DNA from: Diphasiastrum complanatum
Lineage: Eukaryota; Streptophyta; Lycopodiopsida; Lycopodiales; Lycopodiaceae
Length of the DNA: 64,000 nt
NCBI GenBank assembly: GCA_029204225.1
Contig: CM055098.1
Coordinates: 54,095,942-54,159,941 of the forward strand
Direction: 5' to 3'
In this document: piece after piece, positions 24,478 through 35,905 of the stretch
How the letters are laid out: every line of letters begins with the position of its first letter
Position numbering within the stretch: the first letter of the stretch is position 1
Made by a program: the position numbers and the translations under genes
Notes under the pieces: model-generated
Told to the model about the DNA's origin: nothing
Database searches by the model: none
Seen by the model: only the letters and a program-made list of their open reading frames with translations

Positions 24478-25592
24478 GTGAGACCGTTGTCGAGGAGGAT
24501 TCAACAGAAACATACCTCCCGAAATGTGTCGATGATCGACCGTGTTTTTACACTATGGAGGAAGGAGATTGTAGGGAGATTTCTAAGTTTTAAAAAAAAA
24601 AGACCCTACACTCTTTGCATTGTAGACATCCCCTCTGAATTTCAAATGAAAGAATCACTAAATGATGATTCTCCATTTAAATTCATTGAGATCCATAGTG
24701 TATTCCTTGAAAGCACAACTTCTCCTATTTGGAGAATTGTAATATTTCATTCAAGCTGGCGGTTGGCTTCAGTGCAAAAAGCTCTTTTGACTTTTTGCAA
24801 TGCTGGAATTGAAAATGCTATTTGGTATGTTTTTAACAAAATTGTTAAAACTTAATTTTATTTGTTTTATGTGTTGAATTTCTATGCTTAGCATAGATCA
24901 TTATTTAACATGATAATTTACTTTTCTTTTTGTAGGTACAAGCCCAATGTTCGCAATGCTGGTGGTGCACGACTGTGCAATGAGATTGAATACATAACCA
25001 TTGGTTATTATTATTGGATAACAAATGATCTATGCTACATTACAACACCACCGACTTGACTAGCTTTGGGAATTTGTTTCAATTTCCAACAATTACAAAA
25101 AAATTGAAAAATTCAATGACAAGTTCCGTGGCTTGTCCTTATCAGAAGCCACAACAATTAATTAATCATATTATTGAAATTTTTTCTCACCCAACAGATT
25201 GGGTGTTAGATTTGTCTAGCGGAAATGACACTACAAGCGCATGCACTGTGCAAAAAGGTAGGCATGTTGTTGTTGTAGAATAAGATTCTGGTTTAGTAGA
25301 ATTTATAAAAATGTGAATGAAAGCCATATCAGTTTTGCTAGACGAATTAGCTGAGGTAGGAAAGTCTACAGATGACGAAGAGTCTATAATTCCTCTGTTG
25401 AAAGAACCACAACCTCCCACTAGTGGGAAAGTGGGTGACACATGAGACTTTGCAAATGTCCTAGTTCAAGATTATAATGTTCTCACTGTAGAAGAAACTG
25501 TTGAAAAGGTTGTCGTTTTGTCTACTGAGGCTGCTCCATAAAAGCCCAAAGACGTGAACGACCTTGATGATTTTTGGGAAGCATGTACATGA
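24478..25592 (+). pseudogene. DNA N4/N6 amino-methyltransferase-like gene, degraded
   Basis: The motif order matches the N6_N4_Mtase fold (beta class). A motif-IV-like YTLCIVDIPSEF stands where the family has (D/S)PP(Y/F/W). Then comes NAIW|YKPN, spanning an intron with a GT donor at 24825 and AG acceptor at 24934-24935 (the family's W-x-K-x-N). An EIEYITIGYY segment matches the usual hE-x-i, and a C-terminal motif I, WVLDLSSGNDTT, corresponds to the VLDxFxGSGTT SAM-binding loop, preceded by HIIEIFSHPTD. Family members transfer methyl from SAM to exocyclic amino groups of cytosine (N4) or adenine (N6) in DNA. The catalytic motif is not canonical and the frame is broken, so this copy is unlikely to be active. 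An acidic tail ends at FWEACT (25592). It lies head-to-head with the minus-strand unknown gene. Confidence 0.65.
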
Positions 25593-26830
25593 CTATTTTA
25601 TCATTTTGAAAATTATATATGAATTTCAAAATTTTGTGGCATGACTTTTTTAAATTCATTTGTATTTTGTTATATTATTTGTTATCTGAAATATTTCAAA
25701 ATTTATTTTTAATGTTACTTTTTAAATATAAATTTAATAAATGTTTATTTTAATGAACGCTATTTTGGAATGACAATATTGTTTTGAGTTTATTCTAAAA
25801 TTACATTCTCAAAAAAAAAATTTCAAGTTCTTAATTATGATAAAACAAAGGATAAAATTCTTTCTTAAAAAATTTAAAATTTTCAAAAGTCATGTAGTTT
25901 TAGATGTGTACTTAAGTAAATATTTTTAAAATTAGATTTTGTGTGTTATTGACCTGAATTACATAAATCTTTTTGAATTTGTATAAATCATTATTGTGAA
26001 AAATTAAAATTATTAAAAAATATTAATCTAAATTTATATTGCATTCATAAAAAATTATTTCAGACAAAGAAACTTAAATATTTTAAAATATCTGTTACTA
26101 GATAGTTTTTTATATAATTAAAATAATTTTTATTGTTGATTTCAGTATTTTTATATTTAATGATTTTGTTTTTTATTGATTAATTTAAAATATGTGAGAA
26201 ATTAAATATGTTGTCAAAATTCTATATCTAACTTTTTTAGTATGATTTTAGTTTTTAACAAAAAAATGATATATTTTTTGCATTATAATATAAAATTTGC
26301 AAAACATTTTGAATATAGGCAGTTTTCAGAAAAAATTTAAAATATTACAAAAAATGGGTCTTCATGTCATTTCTCTCTTTTTTGGTCACCATGTTTTTTT
26401 ATCCTAATCATCTTAACATCTCCATCTATTGCTACAAGCAAACATCATAAATATGGAGGATAATGGCATATAGAAATTCATCCAAATCCTAGAACTTTTG
26501 ATATTGAACCTTATCATTAGGGTTTGAAAAATTGCTAACATAGATAATTCTTTGTAGAACTTATTTGTGATGAAAATTTAATTTTTTTATTTGTTGTTAT
26601 GTGACAATTAGTGCAATAGAATAAAAAATCACTAATCTATTGGTATGATCAAAAGACGACATACATTAAAAAAGGAAACATACATTCAAATCATCAACCC
26701 ATAACACGTCTATATGTTATATTGTACTTTGAAAATTCAAGTGTGGCTACAATGTAATGACATTGTAGAAGTTTGTAAATTTTAATATTGAGATTTATAA
26801 ATGTCCCTAAATCTCTCGGATCGTAAAGGC
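25593..26830. other. Very AT-rich stretch without genes
   Basis: Long T- and A-rich runs; no gene or element signature seen. Confidence 0.6.
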
Positions 26831-26832
26831 AC

Positions 26833-27440
26833 CTAGCTTGCACTCACCATCATTTGCCATGTAGGAAAATATCCTTTGTGGCTAGTCATATGTGAACTAG
26901 CACCATTATCAATCCATTGAGGCTCCATGCTACTCTCACTTGAACCAAGACTTAAGGAAATTATAAGAGAGTCAATAACACATTGATCATCTTCATTATC
27001 ATTAATAATCTCAATTTGCTTGTTACTTCTCATTTTATCTCTCTTCTTTTTGTAACACTCAAGTGTCCTTTTTTTCCACAATAAAAATAGTTCAAATTAG
27101 ATTTTTCATTATTACCGCCAAAAGAAGATGTAACCTCACTTTTCTCTTTGTCCTTGCTGTCTCTTTTGTTAAGGTTCCACTTGCCTTTACCTTTTCCTTT
27201 GATGTTGGTGAAAAGAGCTCTCCACGTTTATTATAAGTTAAATCACTTTTAGCCTTGATATTGGCAAAGTCTTTGTTACTTCTTGAACGCCAATACTTCT
27301 TCCATGTCCTCAATAAATGACAAAGATTTTTGAATTGAAACAATTTGAGAAATGTTAAAATGATAAGCAAACCATTTAAAGGAACTTGAACTAGTTCACT
27401 TTTACTAATAACATCTCCTATACATGCAAAATCTCGATGG
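26833..27440 (-). mobile_element. Copia fragment: gag end and protease start (fossil)
   Basis: The minus strand shows a Gag tail and the Copia protease signature WIDNGASSHMT (variant of the WxxDSGAS-HM motif). It lies directly after an LTR-like sequence at 27440-28131 and is broken, with a few interruptions. Confidence 0.8.
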
Positions 27441-28131
27441 ATGTTATCAGATTCCTATGCAATCTTCTAACATAATTCCACTGTTGCAAATCTAAATGCA
27501 AAATCTCAACTCCTAAATTACATGTTGAAAGTATAGTACTAAGGACCATAAATGAATCTTTGAATGATCCACAAGGTTGATTGTGTACTTGTTAAACAAT
27601 CTATCAGATACTAGTCATCAGAAAACAAGATATAGTTTAGCAGCTTGATAGAAAACAAGAGAAACAATTAGAGCATTGATCATAAACTATAATTTGAGCT
27701 CCCATGTGTGAAAATTAGGCTGTAATACGGCCTGTAGACAGAGTTTGAAGTGTGCCAAAGCTGGGTTTCATTGGAATCAATCACAATCACAATACATAGA
27801 GAGAAAATCCGAGTTTCTCCTTGAGGCTCCAAAAAGTTTATATCTCCTCACCATGGAAAATGTACACATAGTAAAAGATGCTTTCTTTGCAAAGTTACGT
27901 AAATATCCAGCATGTAAGAAGGAAGTAGACTCCACTTTCTTGCCCTAAAGTGAAAACCCTAGCCTAGATCCAAGAGTCATGCTTGGTAGGTGCATGGTAG
28001 GTACAAATCTCATCATAAATCGTGGTCTAGATCTTACAAAGTAGGAATCACCTACATTATATGTGGATTGACAAGCGGCACTTTGGCCAGTCAAGTGTCT
28101 AACAAAAAATACTGACAAAAAATACAATATT
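27440..28131 (-). mobile_element. Copia LTR (fossil)
   Basis: It lies between the RNase H end of one Copia fragment (28132) and the gag of another (27430). It matches in inverted orientation the LTR at 50000-50690; for example GGACCATAAA followed by GATCCACAAGG, and a shared region around the cytosine-rich GGCC(T/G)GTA. Exact termini are not resolved. Confidence 0.7.
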
Positions 28132-29400
28132 CTACATGGCTAGATTTGCCAATGTAGGCAATTTTTCACACTCCTCCTCAAATCTAGCCTTGGAAACCAC
28201 ATTACTTTTATCAATCACTCCAATTGAAGAATTAAGCTTGACAAATGAATCTTTAGGTAAAGATTTAGTAAACAAATCGGCCAAGCAACTTGATGATGAC
28301 ACGTGTTGGAGCTTGATCTCTTTGGCTTGCACTTTCTCCCTCATGAAATGATGAGCAATCTCGATGTGTTTGCTTTTTGCATGGAATGTAGGACTAGTTG
28401 CTTGGAGAAAATGTCCTTTTGATATGTCATGTGGAAACTAGCCCCACTATTAATCCACCAAGAATCATTGGTGTCACTCTTGATTGATGGTGGTTTGTTG
28501 GAAACCATCAAGGATGACTCTTCTGCATCCTCCTCCTCCTGATGTGATATGTTGCTTAAGTTTGCTCTCTTGTGCCTTCTTCTTCTTGAGACATTCTGAT
28601 GCAAAATGTCCTTTCTTTCCACAGAAAAGACATTTTTACTTGGACTTGTCACTTTGATCTTGCCCTTTGATCTTGAAGCCTCATCCTCCTCCTTGGTCTC
28701 CTTGACGTGCTTCTTCTTGCCTTTGAATGAGAAATTAGCTTTCTCATCACCATACTGCAAAGAAATAGCATTCATTCTTGCATTGGTATGTATCATCCTA
28801 CACTCTTCAGCCACTAATACACTATGAAGCTTTTCTATAGTGGGCAAAGTTTCTTGGATTGCAAAGCTTTGGATGAAATTTGAAAAGTCACTTCCTAGAC
28901 CATTAAGGACAATCTGAACAAGCTCACCATCTTGAATCTTCTCTCCAATGGAAGCTAACTCCATATTGAGAGACTTGATTTTGAGCACGTAATCCTGTGC
29001 ACTCTCATCACTCATCTTCATGTGCACTCTCATCACTCCTCATCACTCCTCTCATCCTATGCACTCTCATCACTCCTCTTCATGCCCTACGGAATCTAAT
29101 TCCTAAGCATGAGAACCCTCGAAGTGTTACTAGACTCATAGATTGATTTTAAAGATTCCCAAGCCTCTTTAACACATTTACATGATGATACTTCCATCAA
29201 AAGATCATTGCCTAATTCATCTTAATACGAGTGAAGTGCAAGCCTAGACCTCTTCTTGTATCTCACTTATTCCTGTGCACCTAGAGGTTCATCTTCATCA
29301 TCAATTAGAAACTCATAAAGATCCTGGAGCACCATGAGTGACTCCATCCTCAATTTCCAAATAACATAATTGGTAGAATTTAACCCTCACTAGCTTCTAG
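28132..29400 (-). mobile_element. Copia fragment B: gag-protease joined to RNase H end (fossil)
   Basis: On the minus strand a UBN2-type gag (QSFAIQETLPTI, close to fragment A) leads to a protease start WWINSGASFHMT. It is followed directly by the end of RNase H (SKHIEIAHHF, then LADLFTKSLP). Integrase and reverse transcriptase are missing, so this is an internally shortened copy. It abuts its 3' LTR at 28131. Confidence 0.88.
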
Positions 29401-30139
29401 TAGGTAGGCTCCCACTGATCCCATCTTACTAGTGAAATTCTATACACAAGAAATAGATTTGGTTGAACTTGAAACTCACAAAGGTTTCTTGCTTGTAGTG
29501 TTTCACTCAAAAAGAGTGGCTTTGAGCAATGAAAGATGGCTTTATGAGAAGCACTTTAGTCTTTAATAATTTTAAGCTCACATGCAACATCAACCATCTG
29601 TAACACCTAGGCTAAAACTAATTGTTAGAGGCAATCCCTTTCCTTTGAATTTTGAAGCCACTCTCATGAACCTTATTCACTCCTATAAACATCATGTTCA
29701 TGTGGTTCTCAACCATTTACACATTCTACCAAAACTACGCCGAACAAACATTTGGTTTTTCATTTTCCTATGTTGAGCATAGCAAACACAACCCCTTGAA
29801 TTTTTGTGATATGCTTAGCATAACAAAAAAGTGCCTTCATTGTATGTTTGCTCTTCAAAATGCTCAGATGTTTATATAGTTGTCAGAAGATCTTTACTTA
29901 TTCTAATTACAATTTTAAGATCATCAGCCACGCTTGTGCTTGATCTGTAGATCGGTTATCGGTGCATCGTGAAGACATGAAGAGGTACAGCAACATGACC
30001 TCCTTGTACGCGTCAGGAGCATGAAACTGTGGCGTCGTTGCAACCGTAGCATGATCGCAAGCTCCATCTTGGCAGTTGCCTTCGATTTCCTTCGATTTGC
30101 TAAAGCATCACAATGGACTGTAGGCTGGAGTGTTGCAGT
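29401..30139. other. No supported gene
   Basis: Sequence between two Copia fragments; nothing recognised. Confidence 0.4.
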
Positions 30140-32220
30140 TCGTTGCGGTTTACTCCTTCTGTTGGTCTTCATATGTGACCATAAGTAATAACTTATGGTC
30201 TTGCGGTGCCTTTGGTAGTGAGCTGTAGTCTTCGCTTCGTTGACCAATAGCTATAGCTAGTAAGGTTCGAATAGATTGAAGTTTTACCACTGGACTGAAG
30301 GTGTCAATGTAATCTATTCCATAAACTTGTTCGTAACCTTTAACCACTAAATGAGCTTTCCATTTGGATATTGATCCATCTGGCTTAAGCTTAGTTTGAA
30401 GATCCAGTTAGTGTCAATAGGTTTTATACCTGTAGGAGGATTAACAAGACTCCAAGTCTTGTTCTTCATTAATGAATGGTACTCAACATCCATAGCAGCT
30501 TTCCATTTGTCTACATTTGACAGTGACAGAGCTTCTGCAACAGAGGTAGGTTCATTGTGGCTTATAAATGCCTGAGGGACGAAGCAATCAGATTGTTGGC
30601 GTTGTCATGCAAATCTTCAAACTGCAGGTTCTTGAGTAGACATCATTCATGGGTGAATGACAAGAATATCGGCAGCTTGTGGTTTGAACAATCGTAGGTC
30701 TAGACCTATCGATGGTGAATGGAGTTGTTGGAATAAAGTCCTGTATTTCTTGCTTCTGCTTGAAATCATAAAATTTGTCTTCAAGGAAGACAATATCTCG
30801 CATGATTGAGATCTGACCTGTATCAACATCATAAATGTGAAATGCTTTATGTGATGTTGAATAGCCAATGAAAATGTTCTTACAGCTTACATGGTCAATC
30901 TTCTTCTTCAGATAAGACGGTATTTGTAAATAACAGAGACATCCAAATACATGTAGGTGTTTAAGACTTGGTTTGTATCTGTAGTAGGCTTCAAACAGAG
31001 TTTTGGAGTCAACTGCCTTCGTACTGGAGTAGTTTTTTAGATAGCAAGTTGTGGATATTGCTTCAGCCCAAAATCTCATGGGATTGGACATCATGGATCG
31101 TGCACCGTTCAACAAGGTTCTATTCTTTTGTTCTACTACTCCATCTTGTTGTGGAGTATAGCTTGCAGTGAATTGATGGTGCACGCTGTCGCATGAAATT
31201 AAGTAGTCTGCCATTTCATGAGACATGTACGCTCCCCTTGAATTAGACCGCAAGGTCTTGATCTTCTGACCAGTTTGAGAGTCAACGAACAATTTGAACT
31301 CCTTAAAATAGTCAAAGGCCTCAAACTTGTTCTTTATGAACATAGTTTTGGTTGCTGTGGATTAATCCAAGAATGGACTTAGCTCTTTTGACTTGTCCCT
31401 TAGGAAATTTAGTTCTAGATTGTTTTCCTAGTAAGCAATTTTCACAGACAATCTGATCTCTACTAAAGACAATAGTATTATTCATATCCTTGACCAAGCT
31501 ATTATGATGCATGTACAAGATAGACTTCATGTTTAAATGACCTAATCTTTGATGCCAAACATGAACATCAGAATCACTCACAGAAATAGTAAGTGCATAT
31601 TCATGACTCAAGATATATAAATTTTTTTCTCTGTGTGCAGAGAGGACTTCATTACAGTTCTTATACAAAATGGTACATTGTTTTAAATTGAACAAGGCTC
31701 TACAACCCTGATCAGTAAGCTTGCTGATTGATAGTAAATTCTTTGTCAGTTTGAGTACGTCCTTAAGCAAGGCTAATTCACCATTTGGAAGGTAGAGGCG
31801 TATTGATCATTTGCCTCCAATCTACAGTGCACTTGAGTCACGAAAGTAAACATACTTCGAATGTGCTGGTGTGAGATCTTCGAATAGGAATTTACATGGT
31901 GTCATGTGTTGAGAAGCACTGGAATTGAGATACCAATCCATGGCATCTCTAATGGTTTCATCTTGTACCATCAGCATCTTTTCATCTTCTTGGGAATTTC
32001 TGACAGAGTTAGAGCCTCCTTCTTGGTGCTGCTACATCTTCTTCCTCACTTCATTGTGTTTGAGGATTCGACAGTCCTTAATGTTGTGGTTTGTTCTCTT
32101 GCAGTATCTGCAAAATAGTTTGGTCTTGATAGGTTGTTGTTGTCGACTATTCTACGATTGTTGCGGTTGCGTTGAATCTAACTGCTCCACCTTCGTCTTC
32201 TCATTATGGGAGGTCCAGGT
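30140..32220 (-). mobile_element. Copia fragment C: gag end, protease, integrase, RT start (fossil)
   Basis: Reading on the minus strand from 32220 downward: a zinc knuckle (CRYCKRTNHNIKDC), a protease-like WYLNSSASQHMT, a GAG-pre-integrase segment (HQRLGHLN, CENCLLGKQ), an integrase core (LRSNSRGAY, YTPQQDGVVE) and FGCLCYLQIP. It ends with the beginning of reverse transcriptase ([14 protein letters not shown]) near 30300. No LTRs were identified. A moderate number of breaks is present. Confidence 0.92.
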
Positions 32221-32224
32221 GCTA

Positions 32225-32604
32225 TAAGGGCCCTTTGTAAAGATATTTTTTTTTGACTTTTCAACTATTCGACGTCCACATGTCCCAATAATATTTTTAT
32301 ATGTGTGCAGGACCGTAACGGTGTTTGCCAGACAATTTTTTTTTACAATTTCCCGAGCATATTTTTGGCCAGTTCAAAACTCCCGCCGGACAGAGTCTAG
32401 ATATGTGATTAAATAATATATTGTTGCCCGTCGACAAAAGACTACCCGAGTGTAACTAACTGAAGTTAAACTAACTTGCATGTTTGGTTCAACTAATTGA
32501 AGTTATCAATCGTTTTGTACATTATCAATCGTTTTGTACATTATCAATCGTTTTGTGTATTGCATGTTCATTATCAATCGTTTTGTATCTTGCATTGTTA
32601 TGCA
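32225..32604. other. No supported gene; short ATTATCAATCGTTTTGT repeats
   Basis: At 32505-32590 the unit ATTATCAATCGTTTTGT occurs four times with variable spacers (about 32503, 32522, 32541 and 32570), just upstream of the unknown gene at 32605. Confidence 0.75.
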
Positions 32605-33594
32605 ATGGCCGCTTGCAATCGAAGACCACGTAGTGCGATCAATTTGGTCACTGTCTATAATGAAAGGGATTCTGAAGGGTTATGGATACCATGCACATGC
32701 AAAAAGTTTCAATGGGTTGTGATGCATCCCTCATCAAAAGGTGCATTTTGCAAAAGAAAGAGATCAAATATGGATTACAGAAACTTTTGGAAAAGAAGAA
32801 TTTTAGAGTTCAAAGTTTCAAAGGGAGGTCAATCCATTTCAAAAGTCTTGATTCAACATGTGTATATGCACAATGAAGTTATGGTGGTGGATGTCAATCC
32901 CGTAGATTGACTCAAATGCAATTATATGTGATGCAACTTATGCTGGTTTTTCTATGTTAATGATCCACATTCATTATTGTGATATATTTGTGTTAAAATA
33001 GAATATTGTCTTTTGCAGACTTGTATCCATCGAGCATAAGCAAATGGCAACCAATAAAATCACTTGCAGGCATCATAGACGTCATTCATTCTGATATCGG
33101 TTTACTCCAGTATAAGCATCGTCCTTTAAAGTCACTTCTGGATTCTGACATTTTGTTTTACGATTTTCTTTATATACCATGCAAAAATGGTTTGAATGGC
33201 AAACTAGAAACTCTACCTCTACCACATTTTTTAAGTGAGGAATGGGTTCCTTTCGATTCTACCATTGCAGAAAGTTTTAGATCGAAGTTTTTTTATGGAC
33301 ATTCAAAACTGCATGAAATGTAGCACATGTTCAAAAACCAATAGACTATATTGGTATTTACCATTTGCAATTTTTGTAGATTTTTTTGCTAGATGTAATG
33401 TTCGTAAAACAGCTACAATGTTCATTGATAAGGATTTAACTGATGAAATGATATCAGAACTCCTTGATGATCATTGGGATGTGAAAACTGATGGCAGCAT
33501 TCAATGTAGAGCTAACAAATCATCCATGATATTTCGATATCATATAGAAAAACAAATGCTTTCAACTGCAGGATGCAAGGATGATGTAGGTTGA
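32605..33594 (+). CDS. Unknown gene X (intron-bearing, Cys/basic N-terminus)
   Basis: I do not recognise this protein. Exon-like part 1 (32605-about 32905) starts MAACNRRPRSA and has a cysteine-containing region WIPCTCKKFQW, GAFCKRKR and a basic YRNFWKRRI segment. After an AT-rich gap with a consensus acceptor TTTTGCAG ending at 33018, a second coding-like part carries SISKWQPIKSLAGIIDV and LPHFLSEEWVPFDS. A third frame (to 33594) carries WYLPFAIFVDFFA and a soluble tail rich in charged residues. The segments show codon-like composition but do not form one uninterrupted frame, so the gene may be degraded or its introns are not all resolved. It lies just upstream of the array and promoter of gene Y1. 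Confidence 0.4.
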
Positions 33595-33639
33595 CCAGCA
33601 GACGGGACAATAGATTTTGGACGCATGGTCTATTTAGTC

Positions 33640-34540
33640 CTTGCCATTTCTTGCGATATCGCAGACACGCGACTAGGTCGTAGATGAATTAATCGCATGC
33701 AGATCCTCGCGTGGCTCCGATATTAGCCCAAGAGATTCCAATATCGCAGGGGCGCGAGCAGGGACCAGGCCTCTCCGAAAGAGTGTAGAAGGTCGCGCGG
33801 CTCCGATATCCAGTTTGGGCGACAGAGAGCAAGGAACGATTCACAAATCTAATAAGCAAATGTTTTTTAATCGCGGTCTCTACTTATATAGAGAGAGATT
33901 TTTTATGCATTAAATGAAAAAACACCACATGCCAATTTCTGATTGGTGTGTCCTATTAATGATTGCTCCACACGTGCAAATATACGTGTCCGATTTTCAA
34001 CCACACGTGCCAATTTTTGATTCGTGTGTTTTATTAATGATTACTCCACACGTGCTTATACACGTGTCCGATTTTCAACCACACACGTGTCACCTATGGA
34101 TTTGGCCGACATTGCACATAAATGCTTTGCACGCGTTAAAGGAATTGACATATCTTAGAAGTGTCGCGTATCTAACGATGATTTTCGAACAACTGCGATG
34201 AATCTGCGGAATCTATATAAGGGCTAAACACTGTCATAAACATTTTGTTATTCGGAGATCTTGAAGGCAATATTGCAACCATGCGAGTCTACTGCTTTTG
34301 ATTTTATTTGCCAGCACTCCCTTGCATGCCTGCGATATCGGATATTTGTTTCGACTGCCCAATATCACTACGACGCGACACTGCTATTTTTTTTTTTGAT
34401 TTTTCCAGCACACCGTCGCGTGCCTACAATATCGTTATGCTTGTTTCCTTGATATCACTGCCACACAAAAGTGCCTCTCTGAATCCAAATTGTGGCCATT
34501 CCTTGCGTTGCTGCGATATCCAGTATCCAGTGTTCTCTGT
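33640..34540. promoter_or_regulatory. Divergent promoter region with (C/T)(A/G)ATATC motif clusters
   Basis: The centre is a CACGTG tandem array (33924-34095), bracketed by TATA-like CTATATAAG on the minus strand (33883-33891) and on the plus strand (34213-34221). Outside these, on both sides, lie repeated GATATC/AATATC elements: about 33652, 33718, 33750 and 33803 on the left; about 34330, 34362, 34424, 34450 and 34509 on the right. The arrangement suggests a bidirectional promoter for gene Y1 (plus) and a partner transcribed leftwards. Confidence 0.55.
33924..34095. repeat. 77-bp tandem array of CACGTG/ACGTG motifs (copy 1)
   Basis: Units start at 33924, 34001 and 34079 (the last partial). 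Each carries ACACGTGC, (T/C)ACGTGTCCGATTTTCAA and TATTAATGATT. Six ACGTG cores in about 135 bp resemble plant G-box/ABRE elements, which bind bZIP and bHLH factors. A homologous array is at 60322-60477. Confidence 0.85.
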
Positions 34541-34550
34541 CATTTCTAAT

Positions 34551-35905
34551 ATGGAATCTGACAAGCTGCATAAGTTCCTCTCTGACGTTGGTGTTCTAGA
34601 CAGAACTGAGTACTTTTCATCTCTTTTTTGACTTAAATTTGATGTCGATAGATTTGTGCTTGAGCACAAGTCTCACCTATTGGAATTATTCGAAAAGTTT
34701 CATACTAGCATCCTAGAATTATCTCTTGTTATTGAATGCCTAAAGTTTATTCATTTCCATGAACTGATAGTTGCCCAGCCTGAAGCCAAGCACAAGCATG
34801 ATAGGAAGTTTACCAAGCTTGACGAGAGCTTGAAGGTGGTACAATATTGCGAATCTCATAGGAGATCACGCAGGTTTATAGTTGAGGGCATAGCGTTTGT
34901 TTTCTTCATATCTGTCTTAATACCTGATGAAGGCCAATCTTCTAGATCAATTGGTGTTGGTTCTTCAAGTAGAACATCTACTCAGAGATGTACTGTCGAT
35001 GTGGAGAAAAATTTAATAGACGAAGTATTGGGTGATGAGGAAGAGGCTAGGCTGGCTTCGATGTATGACCCTGCTTTGTCACGGTCGATGGTAATATCTT
35101 CTACATCAGGTGTAGAAGAACACGATAAAAGCAAGACACTGCTTGACATTCCTATATACCATATGAATAGCCTATCATATTTTTCATTGAAGGATATTGG
35201 AAATGTGCTCGACATGAGAGAGGACGAGATCCTATCTGTGCTAGCCAATGCATTGTCAGAATTTTCGGATATAATAGACTTTAATCATGATGATTTAATT
35301 GAAGGGATTGACTATGAAGATGAAGGTGGTTGGAAGTCTAGAGAGCAGGCCTTACAAATTACAAGGCAACAATGTCTAGCCCATGGAGAAAATGCTCCTA
35401 GTGAGGAGGAGTTCATTGAGTTTCAAAAAAGATATCCTCCTCCAGAGCAATACATTTTTTTTTAGGATACGTTTCCTACTGGACATGACTTGCATGGAAA
35501 AGGATTGTTGGAGTATGACCAGCAAAAATTTCGTATTTATGTTGCAGGACACAATTGAAGTTGATGATTTTGCTACAAGAAGAGGAGGTGCCCGAGGTAT
35601 TGTTGGCCATAAGGATTCAACATTGTGCCATTACCTAAAATACTTTGTACAAAATGAAATTTGTATTCAACATGACAACTTTTATTCACAAGAAGGAACT
35701 ATAGTAATGGCAATAAAGGCATTGTCCTATTTTTGTGATGGACATAGATATTTTAACAGTACATACAAAATCATTTTTGTTAAGAGGGATATAGCTATAA
35801 AAATATTGGGTTATGTTTCTAAAAATGTATCCAAAAGATCATCTGCTTTAGTAGTGTACGCAAGTTACATAGAGTTGAGCAAAAGAAGATCAATTGAGCA
35901 TCTAC
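34551..35905 (+). pseudogene. Unknown gene Y, copy 1 (tail cut by Copia fragment)
   Basis: It starts MESDKLHKFLSDVGVLDRTEYF, 330 bp after a TATA box. The N-terminal helix pattern with DVDRFVLEHKSHLLELF recalls a SAM or death-fold-like helical domain, but only loosely. The middle (about 34900-35150) is Ser/Asp/Glu-rich. A conserved-looking part follows (SLKDIGNVLDMREDEILSVL, possibly helix-turn-helix; then EEFIEFQKRYPPPEQ). After a consensus acceptor (exon starting 35548) comes the C-terminal domain (IEVDDFATRRGG, CHYLKYFVQNEICIQHD, TYKIIFVKRDIAIKILGYV, ELSKRRS). This domain recurs at 60720-61119. The C-terminus is replaced by a Copia fragment at about 35906. The reading frame is not fully intact. 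Family unknown. Confidence 0.55.
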
